A stretch of 64,000 nt of DNA from Pelagicoccus enzymogenes (GTDB taxonomy: Bacteria; Verrucomicrobiota; Verrucomicrobiia; Opitutales; Opitutaceae): positions 248,001-312,000 of the forward strand of contig NZ_JACYFG010000036.1 of the NCBI RefSeq assembly GCF_014803405.1, written 5' to 3'. Made by a program: the position numbers and the translations under genes. Shown here in pieces: positions 25,877 through 34,935 of the stretch (its first letter is position 1; each line of letters starts with the position of its first letter). The notes beneath the pieces were generated by a model. The model saw only the letters and a list, made by a program, of their open reading frames with translations. It was not told the origin of the DNA and made no database searches.

Positions 25877-28629
25877 GCGGCTCCGACCGGAGCCCAAGGG
25901 TCGAATTCCGGCTCCTCCGGGTCCGGGTCTACGGCTCTGCGATCCTGCTCCTTGTAGCGAACCCCATACTTGCGCAACAACAAGCGAGCCTCGCCGGAAC
26001 CATCGTCCACCAATCGCTTCAGCCATTCGACAATCACATCCTTCTCAATCGCCGCAATCGGACTATCCAAATTGAGACGAGCGATCGTCAGCCGCGAAAA
26101 GGTGTCGCCCGCACGGGCTGCTTTGAGAAACCAAGCGATACCTGCCCCCCTAGCGCTTCCCTTCTCGCTCAACAGCTTGCCAAGCTCTCGCTGGGAATCC
26201 AAGTCGCCTAGAAGCGCTGAATTCTCCAGCCACTTCTCGCTCTGGCTTTCGCTAACAGACAATCCGTACCCTTTCCCGTAATACTGGCTCAACAAACGAG
26301 CTGACTGGGCGGCATAGGTCCTGAGTCCTTCGTAGGCGCTGTCCCGGTTCTGTTCATAAATTTTCCTGAGATAGGAAAGCGCCTTCTTCGCATCACGTCC
26401 CTTTGACTCTTCTTCTAGGCAAAGGCGGCAAAAACGCAGTTTGGCTGCCATCGAATCCTTTGCAATAAGTCGCTCCAGAATACGACGCGCTTCCTTTCTA
26501 TCCGTTCCCGTCCAATTCAATTCGGAATACAAATCCGCTTGCAGCAACATCGCCGCATAGTCCCCAGGATCAAAGGACTCTACCACCTCAATCGGTTCGT
26601 ATTCGCCAGGATAATACAGCGATCCCCCAGCGACTGGAGCAGGATGGCTCATGTAGAGATCAAGCCAATGGGCAGCTTTACCTTTGTTTTTAGGATGGCC
26701 GCGCCCGAGATAGTAATTGAATGCGGTTTCCCTCATCGCTGTTTTGTCTCCCAGCTCGGCCGCTTTCTCCATCCAAAAGGCCACCTCGACTTCATCGCTG
26801 TCGACAAGGAGGTTTGCCCGGTAGATGTCAGCAAGCTGGTAACATGCCGCCAAGTTTCCCAATTCTGCCGCCTTCGCGATCCAACGAATCCCTTCCTTCG
26901 TGCTCATGCTCACCCCTACTCCCTGCAGGTAGCAATTTCCAAGATTTTGGGCTGCTTCAGGATCGTCCGCTCCAGCCGCCTTGAGGTAAAGCTCAGCTGC
27001 CTTGTATTCGTTTTTTGGAACCAGAATCCCGGTGAAGTGAAACGCCGCGAGTCGATTGTAAGCGTTTTGGTATCCCAAGGCAGCGGCACGCTCGAAATGT
27101 TCGTAAGCCTTGTGGACGTTTGCCTCTACGCCCATCCCACTTAAGTAACACTGTCCCAAGGTAAACACGGCTTCCGGCAAACCCTGGTAGGCAGCGTTTC
27201 GCACGAGCTCGAAACCGCCGACGGGATCGAAGGGCACCCCTTCGCCGCTCATGCGCATGATGCCCACCAAATGCTGGGCCCGCTTAAATCCTTGGTTCGA
27301 CGATTTCACGTAAAGCTCAAGCACCTTCGATAAGTCGGTTTCGACTTCTACCAACCATCCCACGCTTTTCCTTAGCCCCAGACTGTAGAGGGCCCTACCA
27401 TCGCTTCTCTCAGCCGCCTCAAGGCAAAGGTCCCTAGCTTCCTCCGGACTCAAAGGGGCGAGCTTCGGCGATTCGTCCAAGGCGAGTTCTGCGACGTACA
27501 GCCCTTGATCCGCAGCCCGCTGCAAAAGGGTGGATACGGAGGCCCCCTCCGGAGCTTTCGCCTCTCCGGCGCCGATCATCGCCGCGAGGTTGTAGAGCGA
27601 CAGGACCCAGTCCTCTTCGGCTCCGCGCTCAAAATGCGAGGCGGCGATCCCCAGATCCCTTTCAACCCCTATGCCCCGATGGTATAGCACTCCGAGCCTC
27701 AGCCTCGCCTCTTCGTTCCCGTTTTCCGCCGCCATCGACAGGAGCGTCGCTGCAAACTCCGGATCGTAGTCTTCGCTCTGCTCGTCCAACACCTCTAGGG
27801 CAAAAGCCAGCTGGGTCGCCGTCACCATCTCGGAGACGACATCGCTGAATTGCCGGCTCGTTTCCAACAAGTTTTGCCGGTCCCCCGCGTCTTCCGAACC
27901 GGCGAAATAGGACTCCATCGATCGATTTACCTCGTCGATGGACTGCAGATCGTAGAGCTCGAAAAACTCCTTGGAGCGGGTCACGTCCTTTTCGACGTCT
28001 TCCCCCTTCGCGTAAGCGATCGCCAGCGTCATGGTGGCGTCCTTGTCCCCCGTCCGCGAGGCATCCAACATAAGTTCCAAAGAGCGATTCTTGTCCTCCG
28101 CAACTCCCCATCCGTTCAAGTAAAGAACTCCCAGCAGATAGCTGGCTCGCGACTTGCTCCGACGAAAGAGTCCAAAGTCTTCCGGCGAAACTTGCGATTG
28201 GGCCTCGGGCGAAACCACAGATTGCAGCAAATCCACGATTTGTCCGTAGGAGGCCCCCTCCTCCTCGTCTATTTCTCCGAAAAGAAACTCTGCCCATTGC
28301 AAGGCCGCGATCGGGTTCCCCCCTTCCGCAGCTCGCTGAAGCCATCTTTTGCCTTGTTCCAAATTTTGGGCGAGTCCGTAGCCTTCCAGATAGAGCTGGG
28401 CCAAAAAGTATTGGGAACGAGCGTGTCCCTCGACCGCGAGTCGCTTCAGCTGCTTCACTGCAGCATCTAGGTCCTCCGCTTCTCCCGTGGACAAGAGCTC
28501 CAAGGCCTCTCGGTGGCGAAACTCGAAATCCGCAATGTCGACTTCCGTTTCGACCTGTCCAGTGGCGAACGACACCAGCGAACCAAGAAAGGCTAATTTG
28601 CAAAAAAAGACGCGGACAGAATTCAGCAT
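25873..28629 (-). CDS. exported Sel1-repeat protein
   Basis: A 918-residue protein with a signal peptide (MLNSVRVFFCKLAFLGSLVS, likely cleaved near ATG-QVETE) and many Sel1-like repeats of about 36 residues. Clear copies include ARSQYFLAQLYLEGYGLAQN, ASYLLGVLYLNGWGVAEDKN, ARLRLGVLYHRGIGVERDLG, AQHLVGIMRMSGEGVPFDPV, AVFTLGQCYLSGMGVEANVH and AAQNLGNCYLQGVGVSMSTK. Such solenoids act as protein-binding scaffolds. The C-terminus is acidic and Pro-rich (DPDPEEPEFDPWAP). There is no kinase or enzyme domain. It is monocistronic, convergent with the MOSC gene and divergent from the fur-like gene. Confidence 0.85.
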   Translation of the reverse strand: MLNSVRVFFCKLAFLGSLVSFATGQVETEVDIADFEFRHREALELLSTGEAEDLDAAVKQLKRLAVEGHARSQYFLAQLYLEGYGLAQNLEQGKRWLQRAAEGGNPIAALQWAEFLFGEIDEEEGASYGQIVDLLQSVVSPEAQSQVSPEDFGLFRRSKSRASYLLGVLYLNGWGVAEDKNRSLELMLDASRTGDKDATMTLAIAYAKGEDVEKDVTRSKEFFELYDLQSIDEVNRSMESYFAGSEDAGDRQNLLETSRQFSDVVSEMVTATQLAFALEVLDEQSEDYDPEFAATLLSMAAENGNEEARLRLGVLYHRGIGVERDLGIAASHFERGAEEDWVLSLYNLAAMIGAGEAKAPEGASVSTLLQRAADQGLYVAELALDESPKLAPLSPEEARDLCLEAAERSDGRALYSLGLRKSVGWLVEVETDLSKVLELYVKSSNQGFKRAQHLVGIMRMSGEGVPFDPVGGFELVRNAAYQGLPEAVFTLGQCYLSGMGVEANVHKAYEHFERAAALGYQNAYNRLAAFHFTGILVPKNEYKAAELYLKAAGADDPEAAQNLGNCYLQGVGVSMSTKEGIRWIAKAAELGNLAACYQLADIYRANLLVDSDEVEVAFWMEKAAELGDKTAMRETAFNYYLGRGHPKNKGKAAHWLDLYMSHPAPVAGGSLYYPGEYEPIEVVESFDPGDYAAMLLQADLYSELNWTGTDRKEARRILERLIAKDSMAAKLRFCRLCLEEESKGRDAKKALSYLRKIYEQNRDSAYEGLRTYAAQSARLLSQYYGKGYGLSVSESQSEKWLENSALLGDLDSQRELGKLLSEKGSARGAGIAWFLKAARAGDTFSRLTIARLNLDSPIAAIEKDVIVEWLKRLVDDGSGEARLLLRKYGVRYKEQDRRAVDPDPEEPEFDPWAPVGAA

Positions 28630-28881
28630 ACGAAGAGGAGGCTCAGCTAGAATCTAGCCAGCCGCACCTCGGAATCCCAGCGAAATCATCCCTTCGCCAC
28701 CATCTAAACCACCTGCAGCCAACGCGAACGATCACAAGGTCCCCCGCCCTCTTCCGTAGCCTCTCCTGAAGGGGCACGTGACAACAGTTCCCCTATTGGG
28801 CGCCTCCCAAAAACTTACCTCAAAGGACCTCCCAGCCGTCCGCACGAAGGAGTGCAAAATAAACACCCTTCTCTCCTTTAA
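28630..28881. other. non-coding stretch upstream of the fur/suf region
   Basis: The gap between the Sel1 gene and the fur-like gene spans 350 bp in all. The left part, to about 28880, must contain the promoter for the Sel1 gene on the minus strand; I see no tRNA, terminator or conserved small ORF in it. The right part holds the three operators listed separately. Confidence 0.5.
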
Positions 28882-28954
28882 TTGGAACGATTCCAAATTT
28901 CACTTGATATTTAGAATTATTCCATTTCGATACTGCGACTTAGAGTTATTCTAA
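28882..28954. promoter_or_regulatory. three tandem 7-1-7 operators before the fur-like gene
   Basis: Three inverted repeats of the pattern TTRGAAT-N-ATTCYAA lie in line: TTGGAACGATTCCAA (28882-28896), TTAGAATTATTCCAT (28911-28925) and TTAGAGTTATTCTAA (28940-28954). Their centres are 28889, 28918 and 28947, exactly 29 bp apart. The 7-1-7 form is that of Fur/PerR/Zur boxes. TTGATA (28904-28909) and GATACT (28929-28934) could be -35 and -10 elements with a long 19-bp spacer, in which case the boxes would overlap the promoter. They most likely bind the product of the gene that follows, controlling it and the suf genes. Confidence 0.78.
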
Positions 28955-28979
28955 ATAAGCAACGCCGCCGAAATCCAAA

Positions 28980-29399
28980 ATGAACAACGAAGTCAGATCA
29001 GAGATCCTGCACCAGAAGCTGGCCGCTTCCGGTCTTCGTTCGACTCGCCAACGCGAGATCGTCTACGATGCGATCCTGTCCAAGCGCGACCACCCCACTG
29101 CCGACGAAATTTTCGCCCGGGCCAAGCAAGAGATGCCAACCATCTCGCTCGCAACCGTTTACAACTGCCTCGACACCCTCGTGCAGTGCGACCTCGTCAA
29201 GCAGGTCCACCTCGAGCGCGAGTCGACCCGCTACTGCCCCAACCTCACCGAGCACGCCCACTTCCACGACAACGAGTCCGGCACCATCTACGACGTGCAA
29301 CTCGACCCGGCCACCATTTCCCAGCTCACCCACCTCCTGCCCGAAGGCTTCGACGTGAGCTCCATCGACATCACCTTCCGCGGAAAAGCCGCCAGATAA
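28980..29399 (+). CDS. Fur-superfamily regulator of the suf genes, atypical metal site
   Basis: A 139-residue Fur/PerR/Zur-family repressor. The DNA-binding half is typical ([46 protein letters not shown]). Aligned on the HxH pair with B. subtilis PerR (H37, D85, H91, H93, D104) the equivalents are His38, Cys86, His92, His94 and Asp105, all with a constant offset of one. So the acidic ligand is replaced by Cys, as in Zur proteins. The structural zinc cysteines are lost: Asp97 and Ser100 stand where the first CxxC should be, and there is no second CxxC at the C-terminus. It lies 40 bp before sufC and after three operators, so it probably represses itself and suf. The metal or signal sensed is unknown. 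Confidence 0.88.
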   Translation: MNNEVRSEILHQKLAASGLRSTRQREIVYDAILSKRDHPTADEIFARAKQEMPTISLATVYNCLDTLVQCDLVKQVHLERESTRYCPNLTEHAHFHDNESGTIYDVQLDPATISQLTHLLPEGFDVSSIDITFRGKAAR

Positions 29400-29439
29400 A
29401 GACACCCGCAACCAGCAATCGAATAACAGTTTCAAAACC

Positions 29440-30207
<768 letters not shown>

Positions 30208-30228
30208 AAATTCAACCGTACCAAGATT

Positions 30229-31638
30229 ATGGTTACACCAAATTCAGAGATCGAAGTCGATCGCGAGAAAGGAAATTTCCGCTTCGCCGAAAGTCACAAG
30301 TATGACGCCGGTATCGGCCTTTCCGAAAAAGTTATCGACTACATTTGCGACGTCAAAGAGGAGGACCAATGGATCCGCGACTTCCGCAAGCGCGCCCTCA
30401 AGGTCTTCGAGTCCAAGCCCATGCCCACCAACTGGGCAACCAAGGACCTCGAGAACATCGACTTTGACAAGATCCGCTACTACCTAGCTGGAGCCAACAG
30501 AGCCTCACGCTCTTGGGATGACGTTCCCGACGACGTAAAGCAAACCTTCGAACGCCTCGGCATTCCGGAAAACGAACGCAAGTTCCTCGCCGGCGTGGAA
30601 GCCCAGTTCGACTCGGAAGCCGCGTATTCAAATATCAAGGAGAGCGTCGGCAAGCAGGGCGTCATCTTCATGGGATCCACCGAAGGCCTCATGAAGCACC
30701 CTGAAATCTTCAAGAAGTGGTTCGGCAAGGTCATCCCGACCGGCGACAACAAGTTCTCCGCCCTCAACAGCGCCGTCTTCTCCGGCGGTTCCTTCATCTA
30801 CGTTCCGCCAGGCGTAAAGGTCAGCCATCCGCTACAAGCCTACTTCCGCATCAACGCGGAAAACTTCGGCCAGTTCGAGCGCACGCTCATCATCGCCGAC
30901 GAAGGCTCCGAAGTCACCTACATGGAAGGCTGTACCGCGCCTAAGTTTGACACCGCGACCCTGCACTCCGCAGTCGTAGAGCTCGTTGCCATGCCGGGCG
31001 CCAAGATCGAGTACGTAACCGTACAGAACTGGTCCTCCAACGTCTTCAACCTCGTGACCAAGCGCGCCATCGCCCACGAGGGCGCTACCGTCAAGTGGAT
31101 CGACTGCAACATCGGCAGCCGCCTCACTATGAAGTACCCAGGCGTCGTCCTGAAGGGCAAGAAGGCTCGCGGGGAAGTACTCTCCATCGCCCTCGCCAAC
31201 GACGGACAGCATCAGGATACCGGAGCCAAGATGATCCACGCGGCGGACGAAACCACCAGCAACATCATCTCCAAGTCCATCAGCGTCGGCCAAGGTCGCT
31301 CAACCTACCGTGGCCAAGTTCACATGCCCAAGAACCTCAAGGGCTGCAAGAACAACACCGAGTGCGACGCCCTGCTCATCAACGACAACTCCCGCACCGA
31401 CACCTACCCGGCCATCACCGTGCGCGGCAACAAAAACGCCGTACAGCACGAAGCCTCCGTTTCGAAGGTTTCCGCTGAGCAGATTTTCTACATGCAGCAG
31501 CGCGGCCTCAGCGAAGGCGAAGCCATGAGCCTGAGCGTCAACGGATTCGTCAATGACCTGACGCGCCAATTCCCCATGGAATACAGCGTCGAGCTCAAGC
31601 GCCTCATCGAACTGGAAATGGAAGGCTCCGTCGGATAG
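30229..31638 (+). CDS. sufB: Fe-S cluster scaffold protein SufB
   Basis: A 469-residue SufB, the subunit on which Fe-S clusters are built. The central beta-helix contains [53 protein letters not shown] and [18 protein letters not shown]; the Cys in NTECD is the probable persulfide-acceptor site corresponding to E. coli Cys405. The C-terminal helical domain ([20 protein letters not shown]) binds SufC. It begins 21 bp after sufC. Length and motifs are those of a complete SufB. Confidence 0.97.
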   Translation: MVTPNSEIEVDREKGNFRFAESHKYDAGIGLSEKVIDYICDVKEEDQWIRDFRKRALKVFESKPMPTNWATKDLENIDFDKIRYYLAGANRASRSWDDVPDDVKQTFERLGIPENERKFLAGVEAQFDSEAAYSNIKESVGKQGVIFMGSTEGLMKHPEIFKKWFGKVIPTGDNKFSALNSAVFSGGSFIYVPPGVKVSHPLQAYFRINAENFGQFERTLIIADEGSEVTYMEGCTAPKFDTATLHSAVVELVAMPGAKIEYVTVQNWSSNVFNLVTKRAIAHEGATVKWIDCNIGSRLTMKYPGVVLKGKKARGEVLSIALANDGQHQDTGAKMIHAADETTSNIISKSISVGQGRSTYRGQVHMPKNLKGCKNNTECDALLINDNSRTDTYPAITVRGNKNAVQHEASVSKVSAEQIFYMQQRGLSEGEAMSLSVNGFVNDLTRQFPMEYSVELKRLIELEMEGSVG

Positions 31639-31707
31639 TCCGCATCTTCAATTTTTGAATCTCCAATTTTCAAATACCTAGTGAGTTCACTTACAACAGA
31701 CACACCC

Positions 31708-33036
31708 ATGAGCGAAAGCAGCGACGCGATCAATCCGATCAAAGAGGCATTCAATCGCCATATCGAAGATCTGGATACAGCTCCCGCATGGTGGAAAAGC
31801 AGCAAGACCGAAGCCTTCGAAACCTTCGAAAGCATCGCCCTTCCCACGCGCCGCGACGAGCCTTGGCGCTTCGCCACCGTGAAAGGACTGGAGCTGCAGG
31901 ACGTCAAGTTCGCCGCCTTGCCCAGCATCAGCGACGCCGCTGGTTTGGTGGCCCACTCTAACTTCATCGAAAACTTCTCCGGACGCTTCGTCTTCGGCGA
32001 CGACCAAACGCTGCAGGCCGACCGCATCTCGCCCGAGCTCGCAGAAAAGGGCGTCATCTGGGCCCCCTTCCGCGAGGCGGTCGCTAAGCACGCCGACATC
32101 GTGAAGGACTACTTCATGAAGCAGGAGGCCGATCTTGGATCCGAGAAGTTCGCCGCGCTGCATCAGGCCTTCATGGAAAACGGTGCCCTGCTCTACGTGC
32201 CCAAGGGCGTCGAAATCGAGGATGCCTTCGTCGTCTACAACTGGAGCATCAACGCCGGTTCCGCTATCTTCCCGCACACCCTCGTCATCACCGAGGATTT
32301 CGCGAAGGTGAAGTTGGTCGAAGCCAACCTTTCCGCCACCGAGGACGCAGCCGCCTTCTCTTGCGGAGTGAACCATATCTTCGCTGGCGTGGGCTCCACC
32401 GTCGACTACACGCTGCTACAAAACTTCAACGAGCAGACACTCGGCTTCCAGCTCAACTCCAACGTCGCCGGCAAGGACTCCAACGTTAAGACGATCAGCG
32501 TCAACGTCGGCTGCAAGCGCTACCGCTCCGAAACCCACGGCCAGATCAAAGGCCCGGGTTCCAAAGTGGAAATGCTCTCCCTCGCCGTCGCCGACAACGA
32601 GCAGGAAATCGACCAGCGCACCTTGCAGACCCACTCCGCCCCGCACGCGGTTTCGGACCTGCTTTTCAAGAATGCCCTCATCGACGACGCTCGCACCATA
32701 TTCTCCGGATTGATCAAGGTCGATCCCGGCGCCCAGCAAACCGACGCTTACCAAACCAACCGCAACCTGCTGCTCAGCGGCACCGCGGAAGCGAACTCCC
32801 TGCCTGGCCTGGAAATCGACGCCAACGACGTGAAGTGTAGCCACGGAGCAACTACGTCCCAAATCGAAGACGAGGAAATCTTCTACATGCTCGCTCGCGG
32901 CATCCCGCGCGAGAAAGCTCAGGAGTTAATCGTTTACGGTTTCTTCGAGGAGATCCTCGAGCGCATTTCCTGCGACACTGTCGCGGAAAACGCCCGCCAG
33001 ATCATCCAAAACAAGTTCAAGCGCCGGTCCAAGTAG
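31708..33036 (+). CDS. sufD: Fe-S cluster assembly protein SufD
   Basis: About 442 residues from the ATG beginning MSESSDAINPIKEAFNRHIE; a GTG at 31681 in the same frame would add nine residues. It is a SufB paralogue: LPTRRDEPWRFATVK in the N-terminal region, a beta-helix core with LLYVPKGVEIEDAFVVYNWS, KGPGSKVEMLSLAVADNEQE and THSAPHAVSDLLFKNALIDD, then KCSHGATTSQIEDEEIFYML, which holds the conserved His, and REKAQELIVYGFFEEI at the SufC-binding end. It forms the SufBC2D complex with the two genes upstream. Confidence 0.95.
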   Translation: MSESSDAINPIKEAFNRHIEDLDTAPAWWKSSKTEAFETFESIALPTRRDEPWRFATVKGLELQDVKFAALPSISDAAGLVAHSNFIENFSGRFVFGDDQTLQADRISPELAEKGVIWAPFREAVAKHADIVKDYFMKQEADLGSEKFAALHQAFMENGALLYVPKGVEIEDAFVVYNWSINAGSAIFPHTLVITEDFAKVKLVEANLSATEDAAAFSCGVNHIFAGVGSTVDYTLLQNFNEQTLGFQLNSNVAGKDSNVKTISVNVGCKRYRSETHGQIKGPGSKVEMLSLAVADNEQEIDQRTLQTHSAPHAVSDLLFKNALIDDARTIFSGLIKVDPGAQQTDAYQTNRNLLLSGTAEANSLPGLEIDANDVKCSHGATTSQIEDEEIFYMLARGIPREKAQELIVYGFFEEILERISCDTVAENARQIIQNKFKRRSK

Positions 33037-33085
33037 ATGCGTGCTTGTCACGCAGACACAGATCAACGATAGCTAATAGCAAATC

Positions 33086-33664
33086 ATGCACACAGAAGAG
33101 CAGCAGCAACGCAGCCTCACTCGCGAGGTTGAAGCGGTACAAATTCCAAGCGGCGAGCCTATCCAGCTCCCCGCTCTCTCGAAGGTACACATCACCCAGC
33201 AGCTAGGCGGCAGCTACACCGTCATGACCGACTACGGGCTCGCCCGCATCGACGGTCGCGACGCTGACGCTCTCGGATCCGACATCGCTGCAGAACAGGC
33301 CGCCGCTCAGGAAGCTGCCGCCCAAAAGAAGGCGGAACCCTCCGGCGAAACGCCAGACGAGGAAGCCATATGGCAGCAGCTCCGCAATGTCTACGATCCG
33401 GAAATTCCGGTAAACATCGTAGATCTCGGCCTCGTCTACTCCATGGTCGTCGAGGAAACCGAAAACAGCGCCAACAAGGTCGTCGTGCAGATGACCCTTA
33501 CGGCGCCCGGTTGCGGTATGGGTCCAGCTATCGCCGAGGACGCCAAGAGCAAGATCCTGCTCGTTCCCGGAGCCGACGAAGCCGAGGTCAACCTCGTCTG
33601 GGAACCGGCTTGGGACCAAAGCATGATCAGCGAAGAAGGCCGCATGATCCTCGGCCTCGTCTAG
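33086..33664 (+). CDS. sufT: Fe-S assembly protein SufT (MIP18/DUF59 domain)
   Basis: A 192-residue SufT-type protein. The C-terminal half is the MIP18/PaaD-like domain: WQQLRNVYDPEIPVNIVDLG, LVYSMVVEE and the conserved Cys in LTAPGCGMGPAIAEDAK. The N-terminal 95 residues (LTREVEAVQIPSGEPIQLPA onwards) form the extra domain that distinguishes SufT from PaaD, with an Ala/Gln-rich linker between. SufT homologues assist Fe-S maturation under high demand. It ends the suf set; no sufS, sufE or sufU gene is present in this window. Confidence 0.9.
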   Translation: MHTEEQQQRSLTREVEAVQIPSGEPIQLPALSKVHITQQLGGSYTVMTDYGLARIDGRDADALGSDIAAEQAAAQEAAAQKKAEPSGETPDEEAIWQQLRNVYDPEIPVNIVDLGLVYSMVVEETENSANKVVVQMTLTAPGCGMGPAIAEDAKSKILLVPGADEAEVNLVWEPAWDQSMISEEGRMILGLV

Positions 33665-33741
33665 GCCAAAGCGGGAGCGCGCTCCTGACGGGCGTAGCTT
33701 GCTCGTCGAGCGAAGACTGTTGTCACGCGATTTCTAGCCTA

Positions 33742-33770
33742 AGGCGGGAACTTCAGTTCTCGCCTTTTTC
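33742..33770 (+). terminator. rho-independent terminator after sufT
   Basis: AAGGCGGGAAC (33742-33752) pairs with GTTCTCGCCTT (33757-33767) with one G-U pair around a TTCA loop, followed by TTT. It ends the fur-sufCBDT unit 77 bp after the sufT stop and 62 bp before clpP. Confidence 0.85.
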
Positions 33771-33831
33771 GCCGAATTCCTTGCCAATCGCAGCTTGTTG
33801 GCTACCAACACCTAAAACCAATTTTCATAAG

Positions 33832-34410
33832 ATGCCCAAAAAAGAAGAAAAATCATCAGAATCTCCAGTCGGCTCGCAAATCCAGAAGAAGTTCCTGGAA
33901 GAGCGTAAGATCTTCCTCTGGGGACAGGTGTCCGATGAGTCCGCCAAGGACGTCACCGAAAAACTCCTTTACCTCGAGGCCGACGCTCCTGGCAAGGACA
34001 TCACCTTCTACATCAACACACCCGGCGGTTCCGTAACTGCAGGTCTCGCCATCTACGACACCATCAAGCTCATTTCCTCGGAAGTGACCGTCGTCGTGAC
34101 CGGCCTCGCCGCATCCATGGGCTCCATCCTCCTTTCCGCTCCCAAGAAGGGCAATCGCCTCCTCTACCCGCACGCCAAGGTTCTCATCCACCAGCCGCTC
34201 ATCGGCGGACAGTTCCAAGGCCCAGCGGTCGACATCCACATCTTCGCCCAAGACATGGAAAAGACCCGCGAAGAGCTCAACCGCATCCTCTCCGAGGCAT
34301 CCGGCCAACCGCTTGACAAGATCCAGACCGATACCGATCGCGACTTCTACATGAGCGCTCAGGAGGCCATCGACTACGGCCTCGCCGACAAGATCATCGA
34401 CAAGATCTAG
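33832..34410 (+). CDS. clpP: ATP-dependent Clp protease proteolytic subunit
   Basis: A 192-residue ClpP beginning MPKKEEKSSESPVGSQIQKK; the frame is open far upstream but this ATG, after the suf terminator, is the natural start. The catalytic triad is Ser95 (GLAASMGSILLSAP), His120 (HAKVLIHQPLIGG) and Asp171 in the segment TDRDFYMSAQEAIDYGL. The substrate-binding strand INTPGGSVTAGLAIYD is present. The protein lacks the long propeptide of E. coli ClpP. No clpX or clpC gene is adjacent and it has its own terminator, so it is monocistronic. A Lys-rich acidic N-terminal stretch is unusual. Confidence 0.93.
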   Translation: MPKKEEKSSESPVGSQIQKKFLEERKIFLWGQVSDESAKDVTEKLLYLEADAPGKDITFYINTPGGSVTAGLAIYDTIKLISSEVTVVVTGLAASMGSILLSAPKKGNRLLYPHAKVLIHQPLIGGQFQGPAVDIHIFAQDMEKTREELNRILSEASGQPLDKIQTDTDRDFYMSAQEAIDYGLADKIIDKI

Positions 34411-34436
34411 CCTACGGAAAAAGCTTCAACTTTCCC

Positions 34437-34474
34437 AAGCCGCGTATCCATACAATGGAGCGCGGCTTTTTTTT
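34437..34474 (+). terminator. rho-independent terminator after clpP
   Basis: AAGCCGCG (34437-34444) and CGCGGCTT (34461-34468) form the outer stem, with an inner TCCA/TGGA pairing, followed by a run of T to 34474. A textbook terminator 26 bp after clpP. Confidence 0.93.
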
Positions 34475-34476
34475 GT

Positions 34477-34498
34477 CCCGTAGCGCTGAGCTTCAGCC
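34477..34498. repeat. intergenic repeat copy (GTAGCGC-GAGCTTCAGCC family), single arm
   Basis: A 22-nt segment starting CCCGTAGCGCTGAGCTTCAG matches the left arm of the long palindrome at 42523-42599 at 21 of 22 positions. Here only one arm is present, directly behind the clpP terminator, in the convergent clpP/crcB gap. Confidence 0.6.
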
Positions 34499-34528
34499 AG
34501 CGTCCATTCAACCGGAACAAAGGCTACC

Positions 34529-34918
34529 CTAGCCCCAAAAAAGCTGTCCCAGTTTCCAGCCGCAAAACACTGCCAGCAAGCAGGCGAAAAAACTTCCAGC
34601 CGCGTTCAATCCCGCAAGTCCATAGTAGCCGCCTTGCAAGAGCTTCAACGTCTGCAACGAAAACGTGGAGAACGTCGTATAGCCTCCCAGCAAACCAAAG
34701 GACAAGAAGAGCGGAACCGCCTCGTCCTTGCCCCATCCAAACTTTGAATACAAAGGGAGCAACAGTCCGATCAAAAAAGATCCGACCACATTGGCCACCA
34801 AAACGCTGAAGGGAAAATCACCCGTTGCCTTCCGATCCACCCAAATCACCGTCAGGTAACGAAAGCTTCCCCCCAAGGCGCTGCCGAGACCGACAAAAAG
34901 GATAGCTTTCAAGTCCAT
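34529..34918 (-). CDS. crcB: fluoride ion channel CrcB/Fluc
   Basis: A 129-residue membrane protein with four helices that exports fluoride. The signatures GLGSALGGSFRYLTV (helix 1), VLVANVVGSFLIGLLLPLYS (helix 2, with the conserved Asn) and GLLGGYTTFSTFSLQTLKLL (the F-box region of helix 3) are all present. It is encoded as a single gene, so the channel would be a homodimer. No fluoride riboswitch is visible; it lies 17 bp after the amidase gene and is probably the last gene of the lpxA/infC cluster. Confidence 0.94.
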   Translation of the reverse strand: MDLKAILFVGLGSALGGSFRYLTVIWVDRKATGDFPFSVLVANVVGSFLIGLLLPLYSKFGWGKDEAVPLFLSFGLLGGYTTFSTFSLQTLKLLQGGYYGLAGLNAAGSFFACLLAVFCGWKLGQLFWG

Positions 34919-34935
34919 TCCAGAAGCCTTCCCGC

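Noticed and set aside
33676-33720. GC-rich stretch with GAGCGCGCTC and GCTTGCTCG after sufT as a REP copy
   Set aside because: It resembles the REP-like elements in tone but does not share a long enough match with the 18-base core at 40155 and 49011.
33370-33831. Longer clpP reading frame extending 154 codons upstream
   Set aside because: The extension overlaps sufT in another frame and crosses the suf terminator; the ATG at 33832 gives the normal ClpP length.
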